In this document: positions 25,886-35,688 of the stretch, piece by piece
How positions within the stretch are numbered: the stretch's first letter is position 1
How the letters are laid out: each line of letters begins with the position of its first letter
Origin: Halobacillus locisalis
GTDB taxonomy: Bacteria > Bacillota > Bacilli > Bacillales > Halobacillaceae
Length of the DNA: 64,000 nt
Assembly (NCBI RefSeq): GCF_013694105.1
Contig: NZ_JACEFG010000001.1
Location: 1,178,001 to 1,242,000, forward strand
Direction of reading: 5' to 3'
Program-made: the position numbers and the translations under genes
Notes under the pieces: model-generated
What the model saw: only the letters and a program-made list of their open reading frames with translations
What the model was told of the DNA's origin: nothing
Database searches by the model: none

Positions 25886-26104
25886 ATGCCTGCAATTGTT
25901 GGTCCCGTAAGTATCAATAGTGTCGGAGGCGGTGTCGTCAATTTCGGCGATTCTTTTTACTTGTCACCTAAGAGTTCTGGAAAGACCAGTGCGGGATCGG
26001 GTGCCCTGAACACAGGGAATTGGATCATCACGAATAATGGACTGAGTTCTACCAACCCGATCGATCCTGATGTAAACGACCAGAACATCACCGCAAACGC
26101 TTAA
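25886..26104 (+). CDS. gerPF: spore germination protein GerPF
   Basis: 72 residues, nearly the canonical family sequence: MPAIVGPVSINSVGGGVVNF, GDSFYLSPKSSGKT and NPIDPDVNDQN. Last gene of the gerP operon, ribosome site AAAAGGAGGC, followed by a terminator shared with the convergent hlpB gene. Confidence 0.95.
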   Translation: MPAIVGPVSINSVGGGVVNFGDSFYLSPKSSGKTSAGSGALNTGNWIITNNGLSSTNPIDPDVNDQNITANA

Positions 26105-26117
26105 GTGTAAACATAAT

Positions 26118-26151
26118 AAAAGGAACGCATCTAAGCGTTCCTTTTATCTTT
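26118..26151. terminator. bidirectional terminator between gerPF and hlpB
   Basis: 11-bp stem AAAAGGAACGC/GCGTTCCTTTT, 6-nt loop; extends into the last codons of hlpB on the minus strand. Confidence 0.8.
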
Positions 26152-26428
26152 TTCTACGGTTTGATTTTCTAGTGGTAATTCTCTTCTCAGGATCTTGCTT
26201 CTTCACCCACCTGATGTATTTCATCATATCAGGGTGATCTTTCAACCGTTCAATCGAGTGATAGAATCCTGCCAACTCCTCGTTCGTAAACAAGGCATGG
26301 ACTTGCCTATGACAAGCTCCACACAGCATGGCCACTGGCCCGTCCACACCACCATATTCTTTAGGAATCAAATGGTGCTCTGTCGTTCGCACCGGCTCTC
26401 TCTTACATAATTCACACACTTTCTCCAT
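26144..26428 (-). CDS. hlpB: HNH nuclease-like protein HlpB (YisB)
   Basis: 94 residues with an HNH-type zinc fold: CELC near residue 5, TTEHHLIPKEYGG and LCGACHRQVHAL, i.e. two CxxC pairs and the central His-His. The C-terminus is very basic (KSNRRKR). B. subtilis HlpB/YisB is an HNH-like protein needed to rescue AddA intermediates. Here its ATG 26428 lies within the end of addA (17-nt overlap) after GTGGAGG, so it is translationally coupled to addA. In B. subtilis sbcD and sbcC lie between; they are absent here. Whether it cuts DNA is not known from sequence. Confidence 0.85.
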   Translation of the reverse strand: MEKVCELCKREPVRTTEHHLIPKEYGGVDGPVAMLCGACHRQVHALFTNEELAGFYHSIERLKDHPDMMKYIRWVKKQDPEKRITTRKSNRRKR

Positions 26429-29400
26429 CACGCTCAACCTCCACGACCATTGGTCCATTGAAAAAGTAAAGGCTACTACGGTGGACAGGCTGTTTCCATA
26501 TTTTCTCGAGTGCTGTTTGATACAGTCTAAGCTGCGTCCCATACCGCTGTCTCATTTGATCAGCGAATGTGTCCGGATTTTCTGAGACCGCATCCGATTT
26601 GTAGTCGAGGATCATCCAGCCATCCTTATAAGGAATCATGGCGTCGATTACACCTTGTATGAAAACTTTTTCCTCTGTCGGTCCATCCCAGTCTCTATAC
26701 ACTTCATTTGCCGGCAATGTCAGACTGAATGGAACTTCTCGTTCGACCACATCCGCTTCTAAGACCATTCGTCCTACCGTTGTATCGAAGAATGCGGCAA
26801 TGGCATCAAAATCGACCACATCCGCTTCTTCCCTTGTTAAGACTTCTTTCATTAACAGAACTTCGACAAACTCCTCCACTTCACCCGCTGTCCAAGACTC
26901 TTCGAACGGGAGGTGTTGCATGACAGCGTGCATCGCACTCCCTTTTTCGGCTGCTGTCAACTGGTTCCCTTCTTGCATGAACCTTGGGCGCTTCACAATG
27001 GGAGCACGGTACGGAACAAGTAATTGATCACTGGAATATTCGTCCTTCGTTTCCCGCTGCCGCTTAATTTCCGATACCGTTTGCTTCGCTCTTGTTCGAG
27101 CTGCTTTCTCAAAAGGATATGTGTAGTTTAACCGGGCAATCGTCTCGCTCTCGTTTTCCTCTTCATCTACCTGTTTCCACTGGTTTATCGCTTCTTGAAG
27201 TTTAGCATCCCTATGCTCTTTCAGTTCATCCAGGATAGCGAATTCACTGCCATGAACAATCGAAACGCGCCACTCAGATTCGTCTTCTCTAATCTCATCT
27301 GCTGTCGCAACGTCAATCCCGCCACGGAGTACATCTGTATGTTGGTGACGAATAAGCGCAGGGCCGACCCAATCTAAATACGATTTCGCCTCAAGCCGAT
27401 CGTGTGGCGGCAATACCCATTGTTTTTCTTCAACGAATGATTGCCACTTCTCTTGTTTCTTTTCAAAAGATGCCACATTTCCGATCATCACCAGTTTTTC
27501 TTTCGCCCGCGTCAGAGCCACGTACAGCACACGCATTTCTTCAGCCAGCAGCTCCCTGCGCTTGGCTTCCTTGAGCGCATGGTACGCAAGGGTCGGATAC
27601 ATGAGCCGCTTATCTGGATCAATATAACGCGTGCCGAACCCGAAGTCTTTGTGAAGCAAGTAACGATTCTTCAAATCCATCATATTGAACTGTTTATCCA
27701 TCGCCCCTAAAAGAACCATCGGGAATTCGAGTCCTTTACTTTTGTGAATGGTCATGATGCGTACGACGTCTTCTTGTTCCCCTAAGGCGCGTGCCGCTCC
27801 TAAATCGTCTCCTCGCTCCTCCATCCGCTCGATAAAACGTAAGAAGCGGAACAGCCCTCTGAACGAAGTCGATTCATACGATCTCGCCCGGTCGTATAAA
27901 GCTCGAAGGTTCGCCTGCCTCTGTCTTCCTCCAGGCATGCCCCCGACAAAATCATAGTAGCCGGTTTCGCGGAAGACATCCCAGATCAACTCTGACAACG
28001 CCCCTTGTCTCGCACGCTCACGGAAGCTCCCCAGCATTTGAGCGAATTGCTCGACCTTCTTGCCTAACTCGTCATTTGCTTTGTATGACTGAATCGCCTC
28101 GTAATACGTCCCTCTTTTTTTAGATAACCTCAAGCGAGCTAACTCATCTTCATTTAAGCCTACAATCGGGGATTTCAACACAGATGCCAGTGGGATATCC
28201 TGCATCGGGTTGTCGATGACCTTCATCAAACTCAACATGACTTTGATTTCAATCGCTTCAAAGTATCCTGTCGATAGCTCTGCATAAACAGGAATACCTT
28301 GTTGTTTCAATTCATCTACGATGGTTGAAGCCCACGTCATGGAACGCATCAAGATGACAATGTCACGATACTGAACCGGACGTTTCGTTCCTGTCTCTTT
28401 GTCCACCACTTCTATAGGCGGTGTCTCACCATGACCAAGCCAATCTCTTATTTTTTTGCCGTAGGCCCGGGCTTCTAACTGAGCTTTTTCCAGGTCCTTA
28501 TACTCCTCATTCTCTTCATGATCGTCCTCTTTCGACTCTCGATCAATCAAGAAGAGTTCTGCCGCCGTATCACTGCTCGTAAGTTCATCATAGATCGTGT
28601 TACTGTAAATGAGCTCCGCTTCTTTCTCATACTCCATTTCGCCGACTTCTTCGTCTAAGACTTGCCTGAAAATATAGTTCGTTGCATCAAGAACTTGCTT
28701 ACGACTTCTGAAATTGCGGGCTAAATCGATTCGCTCCCCTTGCTGTTCTTCCTGCCCATAGTCTTTATATTTCGTTAAGAATAAGGAAGGTTCCGCATGA
28801 CGGAAACGATAAATACTCTGTTTGACATCCCCGACCATGAACAAGTTGCCCGCTTCATCACCATCTGTCAATAAACGGAGCAATGTTTCTTGAACAAGGT
28901 TTGTGTCCTGGTATTCATCAATCAGCACTTCTGTAAATTGTCTATGGAACCCTTTAGCGACGCTAGAGGGAACTGGTGTGTCTGGTGTGGACGTGTCATC
29001 TAATAAAATTTGTAAACAGTAGTGCTCCAAGTCCGAGAAGTCGACGATCGCTTTCTCTTTCTTTCTCTGCTCATATCGAACCTTAAAATCTTTGACTAAA
29101 ATAGCAAGCTGCTGCATGACGGGATGCAACGCGTGCATGTCTTTCAAATAACTCGCAAGCGAACGGGAGAACCATTCGTCCTTCATCTCATTCCATCGCT
29201 TCTTATAGCGATCGCGTATTTTCTTGGCTTTTTCCTTCTTCGCTTCATCGCAATCCATCTTTTTTCTTGATAAAGTGGCAAACTTCGTCCCTGCCATGAA
29301 GGTTTGTAACTCTTCCCACGAATGAGCCAATGCACCTCTCGCCTGCTGGACCATTTCAAGATCTGCATCAGCCGTCTCCCCGTATGTATGAGGGCCATCC

Positions 29401-30128
29401 GGTTCTCTCGTAATATCCAACAGTTGACGCGCTTCTGTTTCCATCGCTTTCAGCTGGCTTTCGACCTCTTTCTTCAACAACACCAACCACGATAGTTGCT
29501 GCTCTTCTTCCAAACCCGATACATCATACATGGCTACCATGTCATCAAGCCATGCATCAGGCCATGGATTCTGTGTAGCGAACGTGTAAAGATCGAGCAC
29601 CAGCTTCTCCACATCCAAGTCACTACGATCACTAGAAAATCGTTCAACCACATCGAAAAATCGCTGCTGTTCTTCTCCTTCTCTGCCGTACCAGTCTTCA
29701 AATAAATCTTCCAGCACCTCTTGCTGGATTAAATCGGATTCGACGGTATCGGCAATGCGAAATCCGGGATCTACATCAAGGGTGTACGCATAACGACGCA
29801 CCACTTCCATACAAAACGAGTGTAACGTTGAAATGGATGCGTTTTGTAACAGGGAAAGCTGTTTCTTCAGATGATGAGAATCCGGATCTTCTTCTAATGC
29901 TTTTCCAAGCGCTTGACCGACACGATTCCTCATTTCTTGAGCCGCTGCATTCGTAAAGGTGACCACTAATAACGAGTCAATATCTACAGGGTCCCCTTTG
30001 TGCAAAAGCTTTTGGATGATGCGCTCGACAAGTACGGCCGTTTTACCTGAACCTGCCGCAGCGGCAACTAGAATATTGGACCCGTGCGTATGAATCGCTC
30101 TGTGCTGTTCATCCGTCCAACTGACCAT
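26412..30128 (-). CDS. addA: helicase-exonuclease subunit AddA
   Basis: 1238-residue subunit of the AddAB helicase-nuclease that processes double-strand breaks and recognises Chi. UvrD-type helicase motifs in order: Q/motif I AAAGSGKTAVLVERI near residue 22, motif Ia VVTFTNAAAQEM, motif II DEYQDTN, motif III GDVKQSIYRFRHAEP, motif V TIHKSKGLEFPMV, motif VI LYVALTRAKEKL. The C-terminal RecB-type nuclease carries GVIDAMIPYKDGWMILDYKSD with catalytic Asp and Lys. Start overlaps the addB stop (TAATG). Confidence 0.97.
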   Translation of the reverse strand: MVSWTDEQHRAIHTHGSNILVAAAAGSGKTAVLVERIIQKLLHKGDPVDIDSLLVVTFTNAAAQEMRNRVGQALGKALEEDPDSHHLKKQLSLLQNASISTLHSFCMEVVRRYAYTLDVDPGFRIADTVESDLIQQEVLEDLFEDWYGREGEEQQRFFDVVERFSSDRSDLDVEKLVLDLYTFATQNPWPDAWLDDMVAMYDVSGLEEEQQLSWLVLLKKEVESQLKAMETEARQLLDITREPDGPHTYGETADADLEMVQQARGALAHSWEELQTFMAGTKFATLSRKKMDCDEAKKEKAKKIRDRYKKRWNEMKDEWFSRSLASYLKDMHALHPVMQQLAILVKDFKVRYEQRKKEKAIVDFSDLEHYCLQILLDDTSTPDTPVPSSVAKGFHRQFTEVLIDEYQDTNLVQETLLRLLTDGDEAGNLFMVGDVKQSIYRFRHAEPSLFLTKYKDYGQEEQQGERIDLARNFRSRKQVLDATNYIFRQVLDEEVGEMEYEKEAELIYSNTIYDELTSSDTAAELFLIDRESKEDDHEENEEYKDLEKAQLEARAYGKKIRDWLGHGETPPIEVVDKETGTKRPVQYRDIVILMRSMTWASTIVDELKQQGIPVYAELSTGYFEAIEIKVMLSLMKVIDNPMQDIPLASVLKSPIVGLNEDELARLRLSKKRGTYYEAIQSYKANDELGKKVEQFAQMLGSFRERARQGALSELIWDVFRETGYYDFVGGMPGGRQRQANLRALYDRARSYESTSFRGLFRFLRFIERMEERGDDLGAARALGEQEDVVRIMTIHKSKGLEFPMVLLGAMDKQFNMMDLKNRYLLHKDFGFGTRYIDPDKRLMYPTLAYHALKEAKRRELLAEEMRVLYVALTRAKEKLVMIGNVASFEKKQEKWQSFVEEKQWVLPPHDRLEAKSYLDWVGPALIRHQHTDVLRGGIDVATADEIREDESEWRVSIVHGSEFAILDELKEHRDAKLQEAINQWKQVDEEENESETIARLNYTYPFEKAARTRAKQTVSEIKRQRETKDEYSSDQLLVPYRAPIVKRPRFMQEGNQLTAAEKGSAMHAVMQHLPFEESWTAGEVEEFVEVLLMKEVLTREEADVVDFDAIAAFFDTTVGRMVLEADVVEREVPFSLTLPANEVYRDWDGPTEEKVFIQGVIDAMIPYKDGWMILDYKSDAVSENPDTFADQMRQRYGTQLRLYQTALEKIWKQPVHRSSLYFFNGPMVVEVERDGESV

Positions 30129-33100
30129 TAAGACCCCTCCTTCCCTTGAATCATGTTCTTCAGAATATCGTCGTCCTTCATTTCTTGTAGTTTTCGATAA
30201 TTGTTCTCTTCTAGTGTTGGATCAAACTGGCAAACGGACCTGTATGGGCAGAAGCCACATGCTACTTGTTGTTTCTGTTGATAAGGATTGAGCTCTACTT
30301 CTCCATTGGTAATGGTCGTTCCTGCTCTTCCCATCAGCCCACGTACATACTGGTTGATTTCCTTGAATCGATCGGCATCAGCCGTTTTCGAGCTCTTATA
30401 GAATCCTCCATTTGCCTTCAACCCAGCTGGAATGATGCGACTTTGCCCTTTTTCAAGACCTGTATCCATCATCTGCACGACATGCTCATTTTCTAATAAA
30501 AGTCCTTGCATCTTGAACTTCTTGAAGATTTCTTCTTCGATTTCATTGTCCTTCAACAGTTGATTGCCCGTAATCATTGGGTTGTGCACATGAAAATAAA
30601 GAACGCCGGCTGGAGTAGCCGTAGAACCGAGCCATTGCTCTGCGTTACTTAATACCACATCAAGATAGGCGAGCATTTGTAGAGATAGACCGTAATAAAC
30701 ATCCATCAGACTTAAGCCCTTGGCACTTGACTTATAATCTATGATTCGTAGAAACAAGTCATCATCTGTCAATGCGCGGTCGACACGGTCAATACGCCCT
30801 CGCAGCATGAGCTCATACCCATTCGGCAGGTCAAGAGCCAGAGGAGGCAATTCTCCTTCTTTACCTGTTCCAAACCCGAGCTCTAACCCAACCGGAGTAA
30901 AGTGGCTTTGCCTCGCCTGTTCACTTAGGACGAATGCAGCTCGAGCAATCACCTTTTGCAACTTATTTTGGATGTATTGGTAACGATTCGAACTGCGAAG
31001 GATTTGGTTCTGTAAAATCGGAGCCAGCTGATACGTCGCTTTCTCCGCATAATGGTCGGTATCGTTACGGTTCAATTGCGCAAAATTGCGTCCCTCTCCT
31101 TGCACCCATTCCGTAATTTGCTTCAATGCCTCGTGGAAAAGCTGTCCGATATCCGGAGCGTCGAGCTTATATGTCCGCCGTTCTTCTAATTGCAAGCTGT
31201 GCCTTGCAAAGTATTGGTACGAACAACGATGATATGTCTCTAAACGTGACACGCTCGTCTTCACTTGCTTGTCGAACATCTTCTGTGTGGTTTCTTCCGA
31301 TAGATGGGATGGTTTATTTTGATAAAAGAGGCTTTGCAGCACTCGATTGGTTAATTGATTCGATTCTTCTTCTTTGATATACCAATTGAGTACGCTCCAC
31401 CAAACCGGGTCCATTGCATACCCTTTTAAATAGCGAGCCAATTGAGACGTCAATGCGGACCTTGTTTTGGTCGGGTTGGTAATAAACCGTCTAGCATCGT
31501 GAAGGTCATCTGGATCTTGGAGCAAGAGGTGGTATTGGCAACTCGGGAACCACTCTTCCACTCGCTGGATGATGGTGGCTGGAATCTTCGACTTCCCCTC
31601 TTCATTACTTAACGGATAACTGATCCATAGCCTATCTTGCGGCATGGTCATCGCGAGATACACATAGAAGCGATCATCAAGTAATTGACGGTTACTCCCA
31701 TCAGCTAAGCGCAAACCCTGCTCTGCGAGCAGCGATCTTTCCTGTTCTGAAATCATGCCATCACTCGGTGGTTTCATCGGCCACATACCATCGGTCACAC
31801 CAATAAGGAACGAGGCCTTCACTCCTGTCATTCTTGAACGGTCGACGCTTCCGACGACGACGTGATCCATACTCGGAGGAACGTGGGCAAAGGTCAAAGA
31901 CTCGAGTCCGCTATCCATCGTATCGCGGAACACTTGTAAGGACATGGTTTCCTCTCCAGCCATCTCAACCATTTCATCCAACAGCTGTAAAAACGCATCC
32001 CATACTTGTTCCTGCTCACGCCCCCGCTCAATTTCCCCTTTTTCATCATAGTAATTGCGCCACTTCTCCAGTTGCTCAGGCACTCTTATACTTTCCAGCC
32101 ATTCATACATCGTCCGTGCTTTCTCCTCGATTGTATCTGCCCGTCTAAGTTTCTGATCGAACTCTTCCATCGCATGCCTTACTTGGTTGCGATAGGCATT
32201 GATTTTGCGCTGTTTAGCTTTCTCTTCATCTGTTTGAGAGGCTTGTTCAAAACCACGGAAACGTTGGTAGGTCCATTCTTGATCAGAAAACCACTGACTC
32301 CTTGAGCGAATACCGTATTCAAGAACATAGTTTTCCAATTCATCAATGGCATCTTCATCCAACGGAAACTCCCGGTCCGTTTTCGGAATAAACCCTGTCT
32401 TCAATAATCGGAACATGGCATCGTAACGGAAGTTCCCCTCAATCACGTCCAGGCCTGAGCGAATCAATTCAATCATCGGATGATTCAGCATCGTCCTTTT
32501 CTCATCGATAAAAACAGGAATGTTGTAGTCTTCGAACAGCGTTTCAATCAAACTATGATACACATCCGGTTCACGCATCAAGACGGCCATGTCTTTATAG
32601 CGATATCCTTCCTCCCGTACAAGCCGGAGCATCTCCTGGGCAACGCCTTCCACTTCCGCTCGAGGATGAACGGCTTCGGCTATTTGAATGGGGACGTGTC
32701 CTGTAAAGCCGGGCGCAGGGCGTTCGTCAAAATACTTTTCCAGATGACGGAACGCGGGCTGGTCTTTCATTCGGCCCTGTTGATTGTCTAACTGCTCCAC
32801 AGGCTCCATAGGGACTCCCGCATTCAAAGCCGTTTCCTGCAAAGATAAGAACGTTTCCTTTGTTTCATGAAACAGATCCAACTCTGGATTGAACCCATTC
32901 TCCGGCAACTCTGTTGTCAACGTAACATGGACACGATCCACTTTTTTCAGTAAAGCTTCGATCACCACATATTCTTGAGGGGTAAAGCTATGAAAACCAT
33001 CAATGTACACTTCCGCTCCATCTAGAAAAGAAGCTTTCGGAATTTTGCTTGCAAGCAGTTGAAGTTGATCCTCACTGTCTATGTATTTCTCACGCAAGGC

Positions 33101-33628
33101 ATCAACGAGACGATCATAAATATAAGCAAGATCATCGAGCTTATCACGAAGTCCTTGCTCTTGGCTTGTTGTATGGACATATTGATCGAGTGCATCCATT
33201 TGTGAGTGAAGGTGCTCTGGCTCGATGCGGTATCGCTTGAACTCTGTGATCATCCCTTCTAGCTGCTCGATGAACCCTTGCTTTTCAATCGCTTTTTGAA
33301 AAACACGCCAATCAGATGTCCGCTGCTCGACGATTTTTCGTAGCATCATCTGCACTCCTGTAGAGCTGATGAATTTCTTTGTTCCTCCACCTGTTTCTTG
33401 CAAAACCCTCCATGCAAGTCTGGAAAAACTGAATACTTGAGCTCGTATCGAACCTTCCAGTCCATCCCTTTTCAACAACGCATACTCTTGCTGAAATGTC
33501 ATCTGGTCCGGAACAATATATATAATAGACGCCCCTCGTGGGTTTTCCTTCAATTTCGCTTCCATTTCATCCAAACACAGAGTGCTTTTACCTGCGCCAG
33601 ATCGCCCCATCAAAACTCGCATGCTCAT
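30128..33628 (-). CDS. addB: helicase-exonuclease subunit AddB
   Basis: About 1166 residues. N-terminal Walker A GRSGAGKSTLCLDEM, helicase-like but inactivated middle region, and a C-terminal RecB-type nuclease (LRGRIDRVDR, LRIIDYKSS) that closes with cysteines of the 4Fe-4S cluster (CGFCPYRSVC). The start chosen is ATG 33628, 8 nt after AGAGGAG; ATGs at 33634 and 33622 are alternatives, and the 33655 start has no site. First gene of addB-addA-hlpB. Confidence 0.95.
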   Translation of the reverse strand: MSMRVLMGRSGAGKSTLCLDEMEAKLKENPRGASIIYIVPDQMTFQQEYALLKRDGLEGSIRAQVFSFSRLAWRVLQETGGGTKKFISSTGVQMMLRKIVEQRTSDWRVFQKAIEKQGFIEQLEGMITEFKRYRIEPEHLHSQMDALDQYVHTTSQEQGLRDKLDDLAYIYDRLVDALREKYIDSEDQLQLLASKIPKASFLDGAEVYIDGFHSFTPQEYVVIEALLKKVDRVHVTLTTELPENGFNPELDLFHETKETFLSLQETALNAGVPMEPVEQLDNQQGRMKDQPAFRHLEKYFDERPAPGFTGHVPIQIAEAVHPRAEVEGVAQEMLRLVREEGYRYKDMAVLMREPDVYHSLIETLFEDYNIPVFIDEKRTMLNHPMIELIRSGLDVIEGNFRYDAMFRLLKTGFIPKTDREFPLDEDAIDELENYVLEYGIRSRSQWFSDQEWTYQRFRGFEQASQTDEEKAKQRKINAYRNQVRHAMEEFDQKLRRADTIEEKARTMYEWLESIRVPEQLEKWRNYYDEKGEIERGREQEQVWDAFLQLLDEMVEMAGEETMSLQVFRDTMDSGLESLTFAHVPPSMDHVVVGSVDRSRMTGVKASFLIGVTDGMWPMKPPSDGMISEQERSLLAEQGLRLADGSNRQLLDDRFYVYLAMTMPQDRLWISYPLSNEEGKSKIPATIIQRVEEWFPSCQYHLLLQDPDDLHDARRFITNPTKTRSALTSQLARYLKGYAMDPVWWSVLNWYIKEEESNQLTNRVLQSLFYQNKPSHLSEETTQKMFDKQVKTSVSRLETYHRCSYQYFARHSLQLEERRTYKLDAPDIGQLFHEALKQITEWVQGEGRNFAQLNRNDTDHYAEKATYQLAPILQNQILRSSNRYQYIQNKLQKVIARAAFVLSEQARQSHFTPVGLELGFGTGKEGELPPLALDLPNGYELMLRGRIDRVDRALTDDDLFLRIIDYKSSAKGLSLMDVYYGLSLQMLAYLDVVLSNAEQWLGSTATPAGVLYFHVHNPMITGNQLLKDNEIEEEIFKKFKMQGLLLENEHVVQMMDTGLEKGQSRIIPAGLKANGGFYKSSKTADADRFKEINQYVRGLMGRAGTTITNGEVELNPYQQKQQVACGFCPYRSVCQFDPTLEENNYRKLQEMKDDDILKNMIQGKEGS

Positions 33629-33791
33629 TCTCATTGCTCCTCTCTTTATGTACACGTATCACACTCAACTACCTTTAGTTTACCATTTTTCTGGACCTTC
33701 TGATAAGAAAAGAGAAGCAGCCCTGTAAGAGTCGAATCTATAGACCGACATACACAAGACCTGTTGAACGGTATCTTCTTACACCTCAAAA

Positions 33792-33824
33792 AAACACTCT
33801 TCAACCTTAGGTGAAAGAGTGTTT
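33792..33824 (-). terminator. terminator of the signal peptidase gene
   Basis: Stem AAACACTCTT/AAGAGTGTTT followed by T7 on the minus strand, shortly after the stop codon at 33838. Confidence 0.8.
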
Positions 33825-33837
33825 CTCTGCTATTCTA

Positions 33838-34374
33838 TTAAAACTGTAACGCCATCTGAGAAAATGGCCAATAACGGACGTCCACTTTCCCTACAACGGT
33901 ATCAATCGCAACGAACCCAAAGTAACGACTATCCAGGCTATCACGACGATTATCTCCCATTACAAAGATGTGCCCCTCTGGAACACGGTCCATTTCTGTC
34001 ACTTCCTGCAAAGTGAAATCATTCGTGAAAGGCTTTCCATCATTTGGCCTTAATGGATCTAGGTATTGTTCAGGAACATATCGCCCGTTTACGTATAGTT
34101 GATCATCTCTAAACTCAATTTGATCTCCCCCGACACCAATGACCCGCTTTACATAGTCTTCTGTTTCGTTCGCATGAAAGACGATGACATCGTGCCGATT
34201 GACTTGTTGCCAATCATAAACGACTTTGTTGACCATTAATAAATTGCCATCATAAAGGGTGGGCTCCATGGATTCACCATCGACAATGTAACTCGCAAAC
34301 AAATAAGAACGAAGCACAAAAGCAAGCAATAAGGCGAACAATACCGTACGGATGATTTTGCGATATTTTTTCAT
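33838..34374 (-). CDS. type I signal peptidase (SipV-like)
   Basis: 178 residues with one N-terminal membrane helix (about 7-27) and an extracytoplasmic Ser-Lys protease domain. Catalytic Ser in VDGESMEPTL (about residue 35), catalytic Lys in DYVKRVIGVGGD (about 76), and box E VMGDNRRDSLDSRYFG. Removes signal peptides from exported proteins. It occupies the place of sipV in B. subtilis (between addB and yhjE). Start ATG 34374 follows CTGGAGGATT. Confidence 0.93.
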   Translation of the reverse strand: MKKYRKIIRTVLFALLLAFVLRSYLFASYIVDGESMEPTLYDGNLLMVNKVVYDWQQVNRHDVIVFHANETEDYVKRVIGVGGDQIEFRDDQLYVNGRYVPEQYLDPLRPNDGKPFTNDFTLQEVTEMDRVPEGHIFVMGDNRRDSLDSRYFGFVAIDTVVGKVDVRYWPFSQMALQF

Positions 34375-34429
34375 AGTTTAATCCTCCAGGTGTTGTTTCT
34401 ATCAACATTTTACCCCTATAGGATTGAAC

Positions 34430-35077
34430 TTAATCACTTGAGTACGTTCGATACTCTGCTTTTTTCTTCATTCGAGTTTCGAAATACTTACCAATCATCC
34501 AAAACAGGAAAATACACACCCCTACAACAATAGACTTCACTGGGTTTTGAGCGAATGATGCAATGCTGCTCCCCACGTAAGCGATCGTGAAAATCATGAC
34601 GGATTTGCCCAGTAACACAGCAAGAATAAATTGTTGCTTGCTTACATTAGAGAGTCCTGACACAACATTAATAATCGATGAAGGAGAGAAAGGGAAGCAC
34701 ATCAAAAGAAACAATGGACCAAAGCCATGCTCCTCTACCCAGGTCATGACCCGACGCACTTGTCTCTGTTTCGTAATAAACCGAAAGAAGCGTTTGTCCC
34801 CTAATTTACGAATAATAAGAAAGACACAAATAGCGCCAATGACGGAACCGATCCACGAATAAAGAAAGCCTTTCAGTAATCCATAGACGACTGAATTAGC
34901 TAATACAAATGCAACGAGAGGTAAGATTGGCAAAAAAGCCTCTAACATAGGCAATAATATGCCTGGTAAAGGCCCAAAGCTTTCCAACTGCTCCAGTTGA
35001 TATATGACATAATCAAAGAGCTGATCGTTCTCAGCCATTTCTTTCCACCGATCTATATTTACAGATAATTCGCGCAT
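34430..35077 (-). CDS. yhjE: TVP38/TMEM64 (DedA-like) membrane protein YhjE
   Basis: 215 residues with about five to six hydrophobic segments. The family's core is seen in EAFLPILPLVAFVLANSVVYG and RFFRFITKQRQV-EEHGFGPLFLLMCFPFSPSSIINVVSGLS. Homologues are SNARE-associated/DedA-type proteins, some acting as lipid scramblases or carriers; role here not known. Starts at ATG 35077 after AAGGAG. Followed at 55 nt by the signal peptidase gene. Confidence 0.85.
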   Translation of the reverse strand: MRELSVNIDRWKEMAENDQLFDYVIYQLEQLESFGPLPGILLPMLEAFLPILPLVAFVLANSVVYGLLKGFLYSWIGSVIGAICVFLIIRKLGDKRFFRFITKQRQVRRVMTWVEEHGFGPLFLLMCFPFSPSSIINVVSGLSNVSKQQFILAVLLGKSVMIFTIAYVGSSIASFAQNPVKSIVVGVCIFLFWMIGKYFETRMKKKAEYRTYSSD

Positions 35078-35198
35078 GCGAGGGGACTCCTTCTAGCTTT
35101 TTCCTCCATTTTATACGAAAGCCAGGCTTATGCCTAGCTGAACCACTTACATACAGTCTCTCCATAATTTCCAATTGTAACCTTTTTTCAAAACTTCC

Positions 35199-35229
35199 TT
35201 GCATAATTGGAGGTCCAGCGTGGTATAAT
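35199..35229 (+). promoter_or_regulatory. candidate promoter of yhjD-like gene
   Basis: TTGCAT, 19-nt spacer, TATAAT, about 45 nt before the start codon. The -10 is perfect; the spacer is longer than ideal. Confidence 0.4.
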
Positions 35230-35271
35230 ACATAACAAGAACAAACGTTCGTATTTTTGGAGGAGAATAAC

Positions 35272-35688
35272 ATGCGGAACTTAAAACAGAAAGAGTTAGA
35301 TCTTGCTACCCGCTATTTATTTCTATCCATGGCTATTGTCGTCATTAAACAAGACAGAAAACACTTCGATATCGGTAAGTTCAAGATCAAAGAACCCTAC
35401 ATGGAGCTATTAGGAAAAATGGAACTGGAAGCAAGAAAAGAGCGGAAGGAGCTCAAAGCTGAAATGGATCGCCTTCAACTTCAAGTAGTGGAGTCAGGAC
35501 GAAACGATTCATTCACCTCCTTCCTTTTTTTAGCCAGTGGATATGAGGAAAAGCGCAATTACTTCAACCCTGCAATCAGAAAAAAAGTGGAGAGCATATT
35601 GTTCGAGCTTATGAGAAAGTCTCAGCGACCCTCTCGTGGGGGATATCAGCAGCGGATGGCAGCGTCCGTAGACGATCTTCAAGGATGA
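35272..35688 (+). CDS. yhjD: hypothetical protein, YhjD-like by position
   Basis: 138 residues, soluble, mostly helical and basic: MRNLKQKELDLATRYLFLSM, then a charged helix (about 45-70, KMELEARKERKELKAEMDRL). ATG 35272 follows TTTGGAGGAG; an upstream ATG at 35257 lacks a site. It adjoins yhjE as in B. subtilis. The last 80 nt overlap the end of comK on the other strand. Function unknown. Confidence 0.65.
   Translation: MRNLKQKELDLATRYLFLSMAIVVIKQDRKHFDIGKFKIKEPYMELLGKMELEARKERKELKAEMDRLQLQVVESGRNDSFTSFLFLASGYEEKRNYFNPAIRKKVESILFELMRKSQRPSRGGYQQRMAASVDDLQG

Noticed and set aside
26144-26542. HNH open frame extended to 132 residues.
   Set aside because: The first 38 codons overlap addA in another frame without a site; ATG 26428 has GTGGAGG upstream.
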